DNA of 64,000 nucleotides from the NCBI RefSeq assembly GCF_030816235.1, contig NZ_JAUSXT010000001.1:1178001-1242000 (forward strand), given 5' to 3'. The notes under the pieces were generated by a model. It was given only the letters and a program-made list of their open reading frames with translations, was not told the DNA's origin and searched no databases. The stretch's first letter is position 1. The number at the start of each line of letters is the position of its first letter. The DNA is from Microbacterium sp. W4I4. GTDB taxonomy: Bacteria; Actinomycetota; Actinomycetes; Actinomycetales; Microbacteriaceae. Positions 56,363 through 64,000 of this stretch are shown here, one piece after another. The position numbers were made by a program, and so were the translations under genes.

Positions 56363-57181
56363 ATGATCGAGCTCGCGGAGGTCGACGCCGCACTCACCGG
56401 CGCACTGGTGATCCCGCACGGCGTCGTCATCGCGGCCGCCGCCCTGCTCGGCGCCCTGGCTCTCGCCCTGGCCTGGCCGGTGCCAGTGCTCCTCTCCCGC
56501 GCCGCGTGGCCGATGCGGATGCCGGTGATGGCTCTGCTGCTCTGGCAGGCGATCGGGCTGGCCGGAGGCCTGTCGATGATCGGGGCCCTCGCGCTGGCCG
56601 GATACTCCGCGCTTCCCGAGCATCCGCTCCTCGCCCTGATCCCCGCGCTGGCCTTCGCCGTCTACCTGCTGGCGCATCTGGGCGTGACGATCGTGCAGGT
56701 GACGCGTCAGCGGCACCGGCACCTGGCACTGCTCGAGCTGCTCACGTCCCCGCATCCGACCCGGGCGCGCACGCGGGTGATCGACGACGCCGTGCCGGTG
56801 GCGTACTGCCTTCCGAACGGCGCGCGGTCGGTGACCGTGCTCTCGCAGGGTCTGCTGGACCGGCTGGATGCGGATGAGCTGGTCGCCGTGATCGCCCACG
56901 AGCGCGCGCACGTCGAGCAGCGGCACGATCTGCTGCTGCTCGCGTTCCGCGCCTGGCGCTCGGCGCTGCCCTGGTTCCCGATCGCCGCCCGCGCCGAGGT
57001 CGAAGTGGCGGCGCTCGTGGAGATGCTCGCCGACGACCACGCGCGCCGCGAGGTGCGCGACGAGGTGCTCGCCCGCGCGATCCTGCAGGTCGGTGCCGCA
57101 GGCGTCTCCGGTGCTGTGGCGGATCAGCCGGTTTCCGGGTCGACGCGCGTGAGCGACCGGTTCCGCCGACTCGCCGCCTGA
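56363..57181 (+). CDS. M56 family membrane metallopeptidase (BlaR1-like, sensorless)
   Basis: This 272-residue membrane protease has about three or four N-terminal helices and the zinc motif HERAH (AHERAHVEQRHD, about residue 180-184). A downstream Glu lies in EVEVAALVEMLADDHA. It lacks the penicillin-binding sensor domain of BlaR1. Next to the BlaI-type repressor it likely cleaves that repressor in response to an unknown signal, here probably respiratory or redox. The stop of cydDC (minus strand) lies 1 nt away. Confidence 0.88.
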   Translation: MIELAEVDAALTGALVIPHGVVIAAAALLGALALALAWPVPVLLSRAAWPMRMPVMALLLWQAIGLAGGLSMIGALALAGYSALPEHPLLALIPALAFAVYLLAHLGVTIVQVTRQRHRHLALLELLTSPHPTRARTRVIDDAVPVAYCLPNGARSVTVLSQGLLDRLDADELVAVIAHERAHVEQRHDLLLLAFRAWRSALPWFPIAARAEVEVAALVEMLADDHARREVRDEVLARAILQVGAAGVSGAVADQPVSGSTRVSDRFRRLAA

Positions 57182-57182
57182 G

Positions 57183-60100
57183 TCAGCGCGCCACGGGCTC
57201 GTCGACCGGGAGGCGGATGCCGGCGGCGAGCCGCACGATCGCATCGCCTTCCCGACGGTCGGCGACGCGGTGCGAGACGAGCAGCACGACGCGGTCCGCG
57301 GTGGCCGCGCGGACGTCGGCCATCATGGCAGCCGCGGTCGGCTCGTCGAGGTGCGCGGTGGGCTCGTCGAGCAGGATCACGTCCGATCGGGTGAGCAGGG
57401 CGCGCGCCACGGCCAGGCGCTGACGCTCTCCGCCGGAGAGCGCCGAGCCGCCGGCGCCCACGCGGGTGTCGAGTCCGTCTGCGAGAGAGGCGAGCAGGGC
57501 GCCGAGCCCGGCACGGCCCAGCACATCGCGCATGTCATGATCGTCCGGTGCGTCGTCGCGCGCGCGGGAGAGCAGCAGGTTGCCGCGCAGCGTCGAATCG
57601 AACACGTACGCGTCCTGCGGGCACCACGCGACGCGGTCTCGCCACGCGCGCTCGTCCAACGCGGTGAGCGGCACGTCGTCGGCGACGACGGCACCGGATG
57701 CCACGGGCAGCGCCCCCATCACCGCCGACAGCAGCGTGGATTTGCCGGATCCGGACGGCCCGTCCAGCGCGAGCCAGCCTCCGCGCTCGACCGCGCCGGA
57801 GACTCCGGACACCGCTGCATGCCCCCCGCCGGGGTACCGGATCGTGACGTCGTCGAGCGCGAGGCGACGGGTGGCTTCCGGATGCCGGGTTCCCCACTCC
57901 GCCGTGGGCGCGGGCTGCAGGATCGGGTCGAGTCGTTCGAGCAGGGCTCGCATCGCCGGCATCCGATGCGCCGCCGTCACGAGGCCGGCCAGCGGCTCGA
58001 GCACCGCGAGCGCGAGCAGGGCGATGACCGAGACCAGCGCGGCCGGCGTGCCGGTGGAGAGCAGCGGCACGAGCACCGCGAGCAGGGTCGTCGCGGCGGT
58101 GATGACCGCGGTGCCGAGGCCCGCCGACCATGCGGCTCTCCGCTCGGCCGTCGCGAGACGGTCTGCCTGGACGTCGAGCTCGCGCAGCGCGCTGTCGGCG
58201 ACGCCGTTGCCGCGCAGGTCATCGGAGGCGGACGCCAGCGCGGCTGTTCCGCGGACGATCGCCGAGCGTGCGGCGATGCGCTGGTCGCCGGCGCCGCGCT
58301 CACCCCGGACGGCGAGCAGGATCGCGAGGACGACGGAGAGGATCAGCACGGATGCGACGAGCACGGTCAGGTGCGGGACGACCGCTGCGGTGGTCGCGAT
58401 TGCCCCGGCGATCACGACGATGCCCGCCCCGACCGGCGGCACGATGCGCGGCAGTTGGTCTCTCAGGTCGTCGGCGAGGGTCACGAGGTAGTCGAGCGGC
58501 GCTCCGCCCTCCAGCAGCCGGCGCGAGCCCGCACCTCGCTGGGAGATCGCGCGCCAGAGGCGCAGGCGCAGCGCGTCCACGACCAGGAACGCGGCACGGT
58601 GCGTGACGAGCCGCTCGGCGTAGCGGCCCACGGCGCGCCCGATGCCGAATGCGCGCACGCCGACGATCGCGACGAGCAGGTACATGATGTACTCCTCGAC
58701 GCCGGCGCGCACGATGAGCCATCCGGACACGGCCGTGAGGGCGGCGGCCAACCCGGCGGCGAGCGCTCCGAGCCCGATGGACCCCGCCCACAGCCAGGCA
58801 TGGGGCCGCAGCAGGGAGAACAGGGTGAGGCGGCGCGCGGATGCGGACTCGTGCGGCGCGCTTGTGGAGGACGTCTGCAGGTCTGAAGGACGCCTGGGGG
58901 CGGATCGTCCTTCAGAAGCGGAAACGTCCTTCAGATGCGACGGCACCGTCTGCGAAAGTGACGACGCCGCTCCCACGGCGATCCGGTGCTCGGCCAGCGA
59001 CAGTGTCTCGGCCTCATGGCTGGCGAAGACGATCGTGCAGGACGAGGCGCGGCGCAGCACGGCATCCCGCACCCGCTGCGCGGCGACGGGGTCGAGGTGC
59101 GCGGTGGGCTCGTCGAGCACGAGCAGCGTCGCTCCGGCATCCACTCGGGCCAGGGCGCGCGCGACGGCGAGGCGCCGCAGCTCTCCCGGACTCAGCTCTG
59201 CGACGGCGGCATCGGCGAGCGCGGCCAGGCCGAGTTCCGCGAGGGCATCATCTCCCGCTCCGTACAGCGCGATCTCCTCGCGCGGTGTCGCCGCGAACGC
59301 CCGTGGCGCCTGGGGCGCCCAGGCGACGGCATCCGCCCCTCGGATCGCGCCGGCGGTCTCGGCGTCTTCGGGCAGGACGCCTGCGAGCGCAGCGAGCAGC
59401 GTCGACTTGCCGGCACCGCTGGGACCGGTGATAGCGGTGATGCCGTGCAGTTCGGCGTCGACGTCCGTGAGCGTGGCGGATGCACGCCCGGCGTATCGCA
59501 CGCTGAGCTTCTCGACGGCCACGGCATCCGCGCCACTGCGCCGCAGGTCCCGCGCGGGCTTCTTCGCCAGCAGGGCCTTGGCGCGGTCGAGGGCGGACAG
59601 CCCGTCCTGCGAGGCGTGGAACGCCGATCCGACATCGCGCAGCGCCTGGAAGCACTCCGGGGCGAGGATCAGGGCGATCAGCGCCGGTTCGAGGGCCATC
59701 GACCGATCCAGCAGCCGCAGACCGAGCACGACCGCGACGAGGGCGACGGAGATGGTGGCGATCAGTTCCAGGGCGAGCGAGGACAGGAAGGCCCAGCGCA
59801 GGGTCTCCTCGGTGCGGGTGCGATAGCGGCGCTGGATGCCGTCCAGCGCCTGCGTCTGCTCTTCGACACGTCCCAGGCCGACGAGCACGGGCAGGCCACG
59901 GGCGAGTTCGGTGAGGTGGTCGGCGAGGCGCGTCAGCGCATTGAGCGCCTCGTCGGTGCGCTGCTGGGTGTGCTTGCCGATGAGGATCATGAACAGCGGC
60001 ACGAGCGGCACTGTGAGCACGATGATGAGCGCGCTCAGCCAGTCGGCGCCGAGGATCCGCACGCCGACGACCAGGGGGATCACGGCCGCGCCGATCAGCG

Positions 60101-60548
60101 CGGGAAGAGTCTGCACGTAGTAGTCGTCCAGGTCGTCGAGTCCGTCGGCGGCGAGCACGGCCGTGCCGCCTCCCGCACGCTCGCCCTGCGCGATCCGCCG
60201 CCAGAGCCGGCTCCGCAGGTCGCGTTTCACATCCGTGGCGACGCGTCGCGCGACGACGGATGCCGCCCACTCCCCGCCCGCGCGCAGGAACAGGCCGACC
60301 AGCCCGCACAGCAGGATGATCCGGGTCGCGTCGGCGGTGAGTCCGGAGCCGGCGAGCGCCCCGATGCCGCGGGCGACGGCCTCGGCGATGAGCACCAGAC
60401 CGACCGCGCGGAATGCCGCCAGCGCGCCCAGCCCGTAGATGGAGCCCTTCGGCACCGGCCCGAACTCGGGTCGGCGGAATCCCGGTGCATCCCGAGTCCG
60501 TTCGGCCTCGACCACCCAGGGATCGTTCGGAATCCGTTCCGCGCTCAT
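57183..60548 (-). CDS. cydDC: Fused thiol-reductant ABC exporter CydDC
   Basis: In this 1121-residue fusion, CydD has a TMD at about 25-320 and an NBD at about 345-530 with Walker A GPSGAGKST and signature LSPGELRRL. CydC, after a Ser/Pro-rich linker (about 535-580), has a TMD at about 585-860 and an NBD at about 890-1110 with GPSGSGKST and LSGGERQRLAVARA. CydDC exports thiol reductants and is needed for cytochrome bd assembly. TAGAAT (60555-60560) ends 6 nt before the ATG and lies inside operator 60556-60572; the transcript is probably leaderless and repressed by the BlaI-type protein. Confidence 0.95.
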   Translation of the reverse strand: MSAERIPNDPWVVEAERTRDAPGFRRPEFGPVPKGSIYGLGALAAFRAVGLVLIAEAVARGIGALAGSGLTADATRIILLCGLVGLFLRAGGEWAASVVARRVATDVKRDLRSRLWRRIAQGERAGGGTAVLAADGLDDLDDYYVQTLPALIGAAVIPLVVGVRILGADWLSALIIVLTVPLVPLFMILIGKHTQQRTDEALNALTRLADHLTELARGLPVLVGLGRVEEQTQALDGIQRRYRTRTEETLRWAFLSSLALELIATISVALVAVVLGLRLLDRSMALEPALIALILAPECFQALRDVGSAFHASQDGLSALDRAKALLAKKPARDLRRSGADAVAVEKLSVRYAGRASATLTDVDAELHGITAITGPSGAGKSTLLAALAGVLPEDAETAGAIRGADAVAWAPQAPRAFAATPREEIALYGAGDDALAELGLAALADAAVAELSPGELRRLAVARALARVDAGATLLVLDEPTAHLDPVAAQRVRDAVLRRASSCTIVFASHEAETLSLAEHRIAVGAASSLSQTVPSHLKDVSASEGRSAPRRPSDLQTSSTSAPHESASARRLTLFSLLRPHAWLWAGSIGLGALAAGLAAALTAVSGWLIVRAGVEEYIMYLLVAIVGVRAFGIGRAVGRYAERLVTHRAAFLVVDALRLRLWRAISQRGAGSRRLLEGGAPLDYLVTLADDLRDQLPRIVPPVGAGIVVIAGAIATTAAVVPHLTVLVASVLILSVVLAILLAVRGERGAGDQRIAARSAIVRGTAALASASDDLRGNGVADSALRELDVQADRLATAERRAAWSAGLGTAVITAATTLLAVLVPLLSTGTPAALVSVIALLALAVLEPLAGLVTAAHRMPAMRALLERLDPILQPAPTAEWGTRHPEATRRLALDDVTIRYPGGGHAAVSGVSGAVERGGWLALDGPSGSGKSTLLSAVMGALPVASGAVVADDVPLTALDERAWRDRVAWCPQDAYVFDSTLRGNLLLSRARDDAPDDHDMRDVLGRAGLGALLASLADGLDTRVGAGGSALSGGERQRLAVARALLTRSDVILLDEPTAHLDEPTAAAMMADVRAATADRVVLLVSHRVADRREGDAIVRLAAGIRLPVDEPVAR

Positions 60549-60555
60549 CCCGCAA

Positions 60556-60572
60556 TTCTACAGTGCGTAGAA
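60556..60572. promoter_or_regulatory. BlaI-type operator upstream of cydDC
   Basis: TTCTAC-AGTGC-GTAGAA has the same arms and the same 5-nt centre length as the perfect site between cydA and the repressor. On the minus strand its distal arm supplies the -10 TAGAAT, 6 nt before the cydDC start codon. Binding would directly block RNA polymerase. Confidence 0.75.
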
Positions 60573-60673
60573 AAGCTGTGACCGACGCGTCACGCGGAGA
60601 AAAACGCGTGCCACGGACCGAATCCGGCATCCAGTCCGCGCGAAGCGCATGTCTCCGCGGCAGACGACAGTGC

Positions 60674-63600
60674 TCAGGTCGACGCGGCGGCCTTCACCGG
60701 CTCCGGGAACATCGCGGTGAACAGGTTGCCGACCCACTCCAGGATGTCGGTGTCGACGGGCATCGGCAGCACCGCCGCCTCGCCCCCGCCGACGAGCTTC
60801 GCCTTCGGATACAGCCGCTGCAGGCGCACCTTCATGGAGTCCTCGAGGTGCGCGGGGGCGACGCGCAGGTTGGAGCCCATCGCCACGACATCCGTGAGCC
60901 CGGCGCGCGCTGCCCTGCGACGCAGCCGCGCGACGGCGAACAGGGTCTGCACCTCGTCGGGGAACGCCCCGTACCGGTCGATGAGCTCCTCGGAGACCAG
61001 GTCGATCGCGTCGTCGGGGGCGGTCGCCGTGGCCGCGGAGGACAGCTTCTGGTACGCCTCCAGGCGCAGACGTTCGCTGTCGATGTAGTGCTCGGGGATG
61101 CGGGCCTCCACCGGCAGTTCGAGCCGCAGCTCCCCACCGGTCTCGGTCTCCTCACCGCGGAAGTCCGCGACGGCCTCGCCGATCATGCGCAGGTAGAGGT
61201 CGAAGCCGACGCCCGCGATGTGGCCGGCCTGCTCGGCGCCGAGCATGTTGCCCGCACCGCGCAGCTCGAGGTCCTTCAGCGCGACCTGCGTGCCCGAGCC
61301 GAGCTCGTTGTTGACGGCGATGGTCTGCAGCCGGTCCGCGGCCGTCTCGCTGAGCGGCTTGGAGTCGTCGTAGAGGAAGTACGCGTAGGCGCGCTCACGC
61401 CCGCGTCCCACGCGCCCGCGCAGCTGATGCAGCTGAGACAGACCGTACTTGTCGGCCTTGTCGATGATGATCGTGTTCGCGTTGGAGATGTCCAGACCGG
61501 TCTCGATGATGGTGGTCGAGACGAGCACGTCGTACTTGCGCTCCCAGAAGTCATCGACGACCTGCTCGAGCTGGTGCTCGCCCATGCGGCCATGGGCGAC
61601 GGCGATGCGCGCCTCGGGCACGAGCTCGGCGAGCTCCGCGGCCACGCGCTGGATCGACTGCACCCGGTTGTGCACGAAGAAGATCTGTCCCTCGCGCAGG
61701 ATCTCGCGGCGGATCGCCGCGGCCATCTGCTTGTCGCTGCGCGGGCCGACGAAGGTGAGGATCGGATGCCGGTCCTCGGGAGGCGTCTGCAGCGTCGACA
61801 TCTCCCGGATGCCTGTGACCGCCATCTCCAGCGTCCGCGGGATGGGGGTTGCGCTCATGGCGAGGATGTCGACATTGGTCTTCATCTTCTTGAGCTTGTC
61901 CTTGTGCTCGACGCCGAACCGCTGCTCCTCGTCGATGATCATCAGCCCGAGGTCCTTGAACAGCACCTTCTCGGTGAGGATCCGGTGCGTTCCGATCACC
62001 ATGTCGACCGAGCCGTCGATGAGGCCCTGCAGCGTGAGCCTGGCCTCCTTGTCGGTCTGGAAGCGCGAGAGGGCGCGCACCTGCACGGGGAATCCGGCGA
62101 AGCGCTCGGTGAAGGTCTCCATGTGCTGCTTGACCAGCAGGGTGGTCGGCACGAGCATCGCGACCTGCTTGCCCTCCTGGATGGCTTTGAACGCGGCACG
62201 CACGGCGACCTCGGTCTTGCCGAAGCCGACGTCGCCACTGAGCAGACGGTCCATGGGGACCGGCCGCTCCATGTCGGCCTTGATCTCGTCGATCGTCTGC
62301 AGCTGGTCCTGGGTCTCGGCGAACGGGAATGCCTCCTCCAGCTCGCGCTGCCAGGGCGTGTCCGGCCCGAAGGCGTGCCCCTTGGCGCTCATGCGCGCCG
62401 AGTACAGCTTCACGAGCTCGACGGCGATGTCGCGCACGGCCCTGCGCGCCTTGCCCTTGGCTGCCGACCAGTCGCTGCCGCCCATCTTCGACAGCACGGG
62501 GGCCTCACCGCCGACGTACTTCGAGAGCAGGTCGAGCTGGTCGGTGGGCACGTACAGCTTGTCGCCCGGGTAGCCGCGCTTGGAGGGCGCGTACTCGAGC
62601 ACCAGGTACTCACGCGTGGTCTTGACGGCATTGCGCCCGCCGGAGGACACCTCGCGCTTGGTCATCTCGACGAAGCGGCCGATGCCATGGGTGGTGTGCA
62701 CGACGTAGTCGCCCTGCTTCAGCTGCAGCGGGTCGACGACGTTGCGCCGACGCGAGGCGAGCTTCTTCACGACGCGCTGATCGCCGCCGATCGTGCGGCC
62801 GTAGAACTCGTTGTCGGTGAGGACGGCGAGCTTCGCCTCGGGCACCTGGAAGCCGGATTCGACGGCCCCGACCACAAGGCTCGCGACGCCCGCCTCAGGC
62901 GCGTCGGTCAGGTCTGTGAGCACGCGGGCTGCGAGTCCTCGATCGCTGAGCACGTCGCGCGCCCGTTCGATGAGCCCCTGCCCCGTTGCGATGACCACCA
63001 CGCGCCAGCCCTCGCCCAGGCGCGTCTCCACGAAAGAGATCGCACCGTCGACGTTGCCGTGGAAGGAGGGGATGATCGAGGAGTCCAGGTTCTCGGCATC
63101 CGCATCGTCAGCGGCGAAGGCGCTCAGTCGCCACCACACTCCGTCGCGGTCGCGCACGATCTCACGCAGCCGCGCGATGGAGATGAAGTCGCCGGCGCCC
63201 AGATCGATCGGTGCGGATGCTCCGGAGGTCGCCGCGCTCCACGCCGCCTCCAGGAACTCGCGGTTGGTCTCGCCGAGGTTCTGCGCGCGTCCGCTTGCCC
63301 GCTCGGGGTCGACGAGCGCGGTTGCGGAGCCTGCGGGCAGGTACTCGACCAGGGTCATCAGCGGACCCGAGACCGCGGGCAGCAGCGATTCCATCCCCTC
63401 CACGGGAATGCCCTCCGCCATCTTCTCGAGCATCCCGGAGATCGCCGGGAATTGCCCCACCAGGGCGGCGGCCCGTTCGCGCACATCGGCGGTGAGCAGC
63501 AGCTCGCGGCTGGCAGGCAGTTCAACGGATTCCACGTCACCCGGGAGCGAGCGCTGGTCGGCGACCGAGAAGGCGCGGATCTGGTCGATCTCGTCGCCGA

Positions 63601-64000
63601 AGAACTCCACCCGCAGCGGGTGATCGGCCGTCGGCGGGAAGACGTCGAGGATGCCGCCGCGCACGGCGAACTCGCCACGGCGCGAGACCATGTCCACCCG
63701 GGAGTACGCGCGCTCGACAAGCCTCTCCACGGCCTCCTCGAGCTCCGTGCCACGCGAGCCCACCCGCAGCTCCAGCGGTGCGGCATCGCCGAGGTTCGCC
63801 GCCAGCGGCTGCAGGGCGGCACGCACCGAGGCGACGACTGCCAGCGGCCTGCTGCCGTCCCACGTCGTGATGCGGCGCAGCACCTCCAGGCGGCGGCCGA
63901 CCGTGTCGGGGCTGGGGCTCAGCCGCTCGTGCGGCAGCGTCTCCCAGGCCGGGAAGGTGAGGATCTCGGCGTCGGCGGCGTACGAGCCCAGCGCGGCGGC
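60674..64000 (-). CDS. mfd: Transcription-repair coupling factor Mfd (5' end outside window)
   Basis: Mfd removes stalled RNA polymerase and recruits UvrA. Visible are 1108 residues to the stop; the frame stays open to base 64000 with family-like sequence (EILTFPAWETLPHERLSPSP), so the start lies beyond the window. Seen in order are the UvrB-homology module, the RNA-polymerase-interacting CarD-like domain (QLKQGDYVVHTTHGIGRFV) and Walker A SGDVGFGKTE. Next are DEEQRFGV, SATPIPRTLEM, the translocation motif with HGRMGEHQLE, and a C-terminal TRCF domain. It lies 125 nt from cydDC, with the operator between them. Confidence 0.97.
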   Translation of the reverse strand, partial: AAALGSYAADAEILTFPAWETLPHERLSPSPDTVGRRLEVLRRITTWDGSRPLAVVASVRAALQPLAANLGDAAPLELRVGSRGTELEEAVERLVERAYSRVDMVSRRGEFAVRGGILDVFPPTADHPLRVEFFGDEIDQIRAFSVADQRSLPGDVESVELPASRELLLTADVRERAAALVGQFPAISGMLEKMAEGIPVEGMESLLPAVSGPLMTLVEYLPAGSATALVDPERASGRAQNLGETNREFLEAAWSAATSGASAPIDLGAGDFISIARLREIVRDRDGVWWRLSAFAADDADAENLDSSIIPSFHGNVDGAISFVETRLGEGWRVVVIATGQGLIERARDVLSDRGLAARVLTDLTDAPEAGVASLVVGAVESGFQVPEAKLAVLTDNEFYGRTIGGDQRVVKKLASRRRNVVDPLQLKQGDYVVHTTHGIGRFVEMTKREVSSGGRNAVKTTREYLVLEYAPSKRGYPGDKLYVPTDQLDLLSKYVGGEAPVLSKMGGSDWSAAKGKARRAVRDIAVELVKLYSARMSAKGHAFGPDTPWQRELEEAFPFAETQDQLQTIDEIKADMERPVPMDRLLSGDVGFGKTEVAVRAAFKAIQEGKQVAMLVPTTLLVKQHMETFTERFAGFPVQVRALSRFQTDKEARLTLQGLIDGSVDMVIGTHRILTEKVLFKDLGLMIIDEEQRFGVEHKDKLKKMKTNVDILAMSATPIPRTLEMAVTGIREMSTLQTPPEDRHPILTFVGPRSDKQMAAAIRREILREGQIFFVHNRVQSIQRVAAELAELVPEARIAVAHGRMGEHQLEQVVDDFWERKYDVLVSTTIIETGLDISNANTIIIDKADKYGLSQLHQLRGRVGRGRERAYAYFLYDDSKPLSETAADRLQTIAVNNELGSGTQVALKDLELRGAGNMLGAEQAGHIAGVGFDLYLRMIGEAVADFRGEETETGGELRLELPVEARIPEHYIDSERLRLEAYQKLSSAATATAPDDAIDLVSEELIDRYGAFPDEVQTLFAVARLRRRAARAGLTDVVAMGSNLRVAPAHLEDSMKVRLQRLYPKAKLVGGGEAAVLPMPVDTDILEWVGNLFTAMFPEPVKAAAST

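Overview
The window looks like the chromosome of a high-GC actinobacterium of the family Microbacteriaceae, most likely Microbacterium or a close relative. The DNA is very GC-rich, GGATGCC/GGCATCC is strikingly common, and many start codons are GTG. The gene content is also actinobacterial: xseA/xseB, DUF4245, PIN-PhoH, DUF4307, greA, eno-ftsB-DUF501, mazG and mfd. No IS element, prophage, CRISPR array or rRNA was found.

Layout. (1) 1-8.3 kb is a type I restriction-modification island. It holds hsdM (5' end outside the window), hsdS, a membrane DUF4230 protein, a helical protein of unknown function, a Fic protein and hsdR. (2) 8.3-12.5 kb holds an ECF sigma/anti-sigma pair, a lipoprotein and a DUF2231 membrane protein. 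Three matching ECF-type promoters tie these together. Two proteins of unknown role follow. (3) 12.5-18.0 kb holds ispH, then a translationally coupled run xseA-xseB-DUF4245-beta carbonic anhydrase-fumC. (4) 18.0-19.2 kb holds an AbiEi/DUF559-type gene flanked by two identical 69-nt palindromic repeats and preceded by two DnaA boxes. (5) 19.2-32.5 kb is mostly housekeeping: phoH, an aminotransferase, uppS, trhA, luxS, DUF4307, greA, ilvA, an AI-2E-family permease, a YcaQ-type glycosylase, lemA, a sugar-lactone oxidase and a PLP aldolase/deaminase. (6) 32.5-45.3 kb holds a tRNA with anticodon UAA and ndh-(S8 protease)-DUF501-ftsB-eno. It continues with an O-methyltransferase, a GntR/DUF1648 pair, a DUF4442 protein, an APC permease, an SGNH hydrolase, hisS and mazG. 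(7) 45.3-53.1 kb holds nhaA, ppc, gdhA, a gamma-CA-like protein and an MFS/cNMP-binding fusion. (8) 53.2-60.6 kb is a respiratory module: cydB, cydA, a BlaI-type repressor, an M56 peptidase and a fused cydDC. (9) 60.7-64 kb holds mfd, whose 5' end lies outside the window.

How the genes work together. The cyd module makes cytochrome bd oxidase (CydAB) and the exporter needed for its assembly (CydDC). A repressor/protease pair sits in the middle. A 17-nt operator, TTCTAC-N5-GTAGAA, occurs upstream of cydDC and three times, exactly 21 bp apart, between cydA and the repressor gene. This is the best-supported novel regulatory circuit in the window. The ECF locus is a second self-contained regulon. 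From memory, the backbone mfd-mazG-eno-ftsB-DUF501 ... greA-DUF4307-trhA-uppS-phoH-fum-xseB-xseA-ispH is in the same order as in Mycobacterium tuberculosis. That makes the RM island, the ECF locus, the DUF559 cassette, luxS and the cyd module stand out as insertions or rearrangements.

Many genes have a TANNNT hexamer ending exactly six bases before the start codon. This points to widespread leaderless transcription and was used to choose some starts. Several families of intergenic palindromic repeats, mostly 50-90 nt, are scattered between genes.
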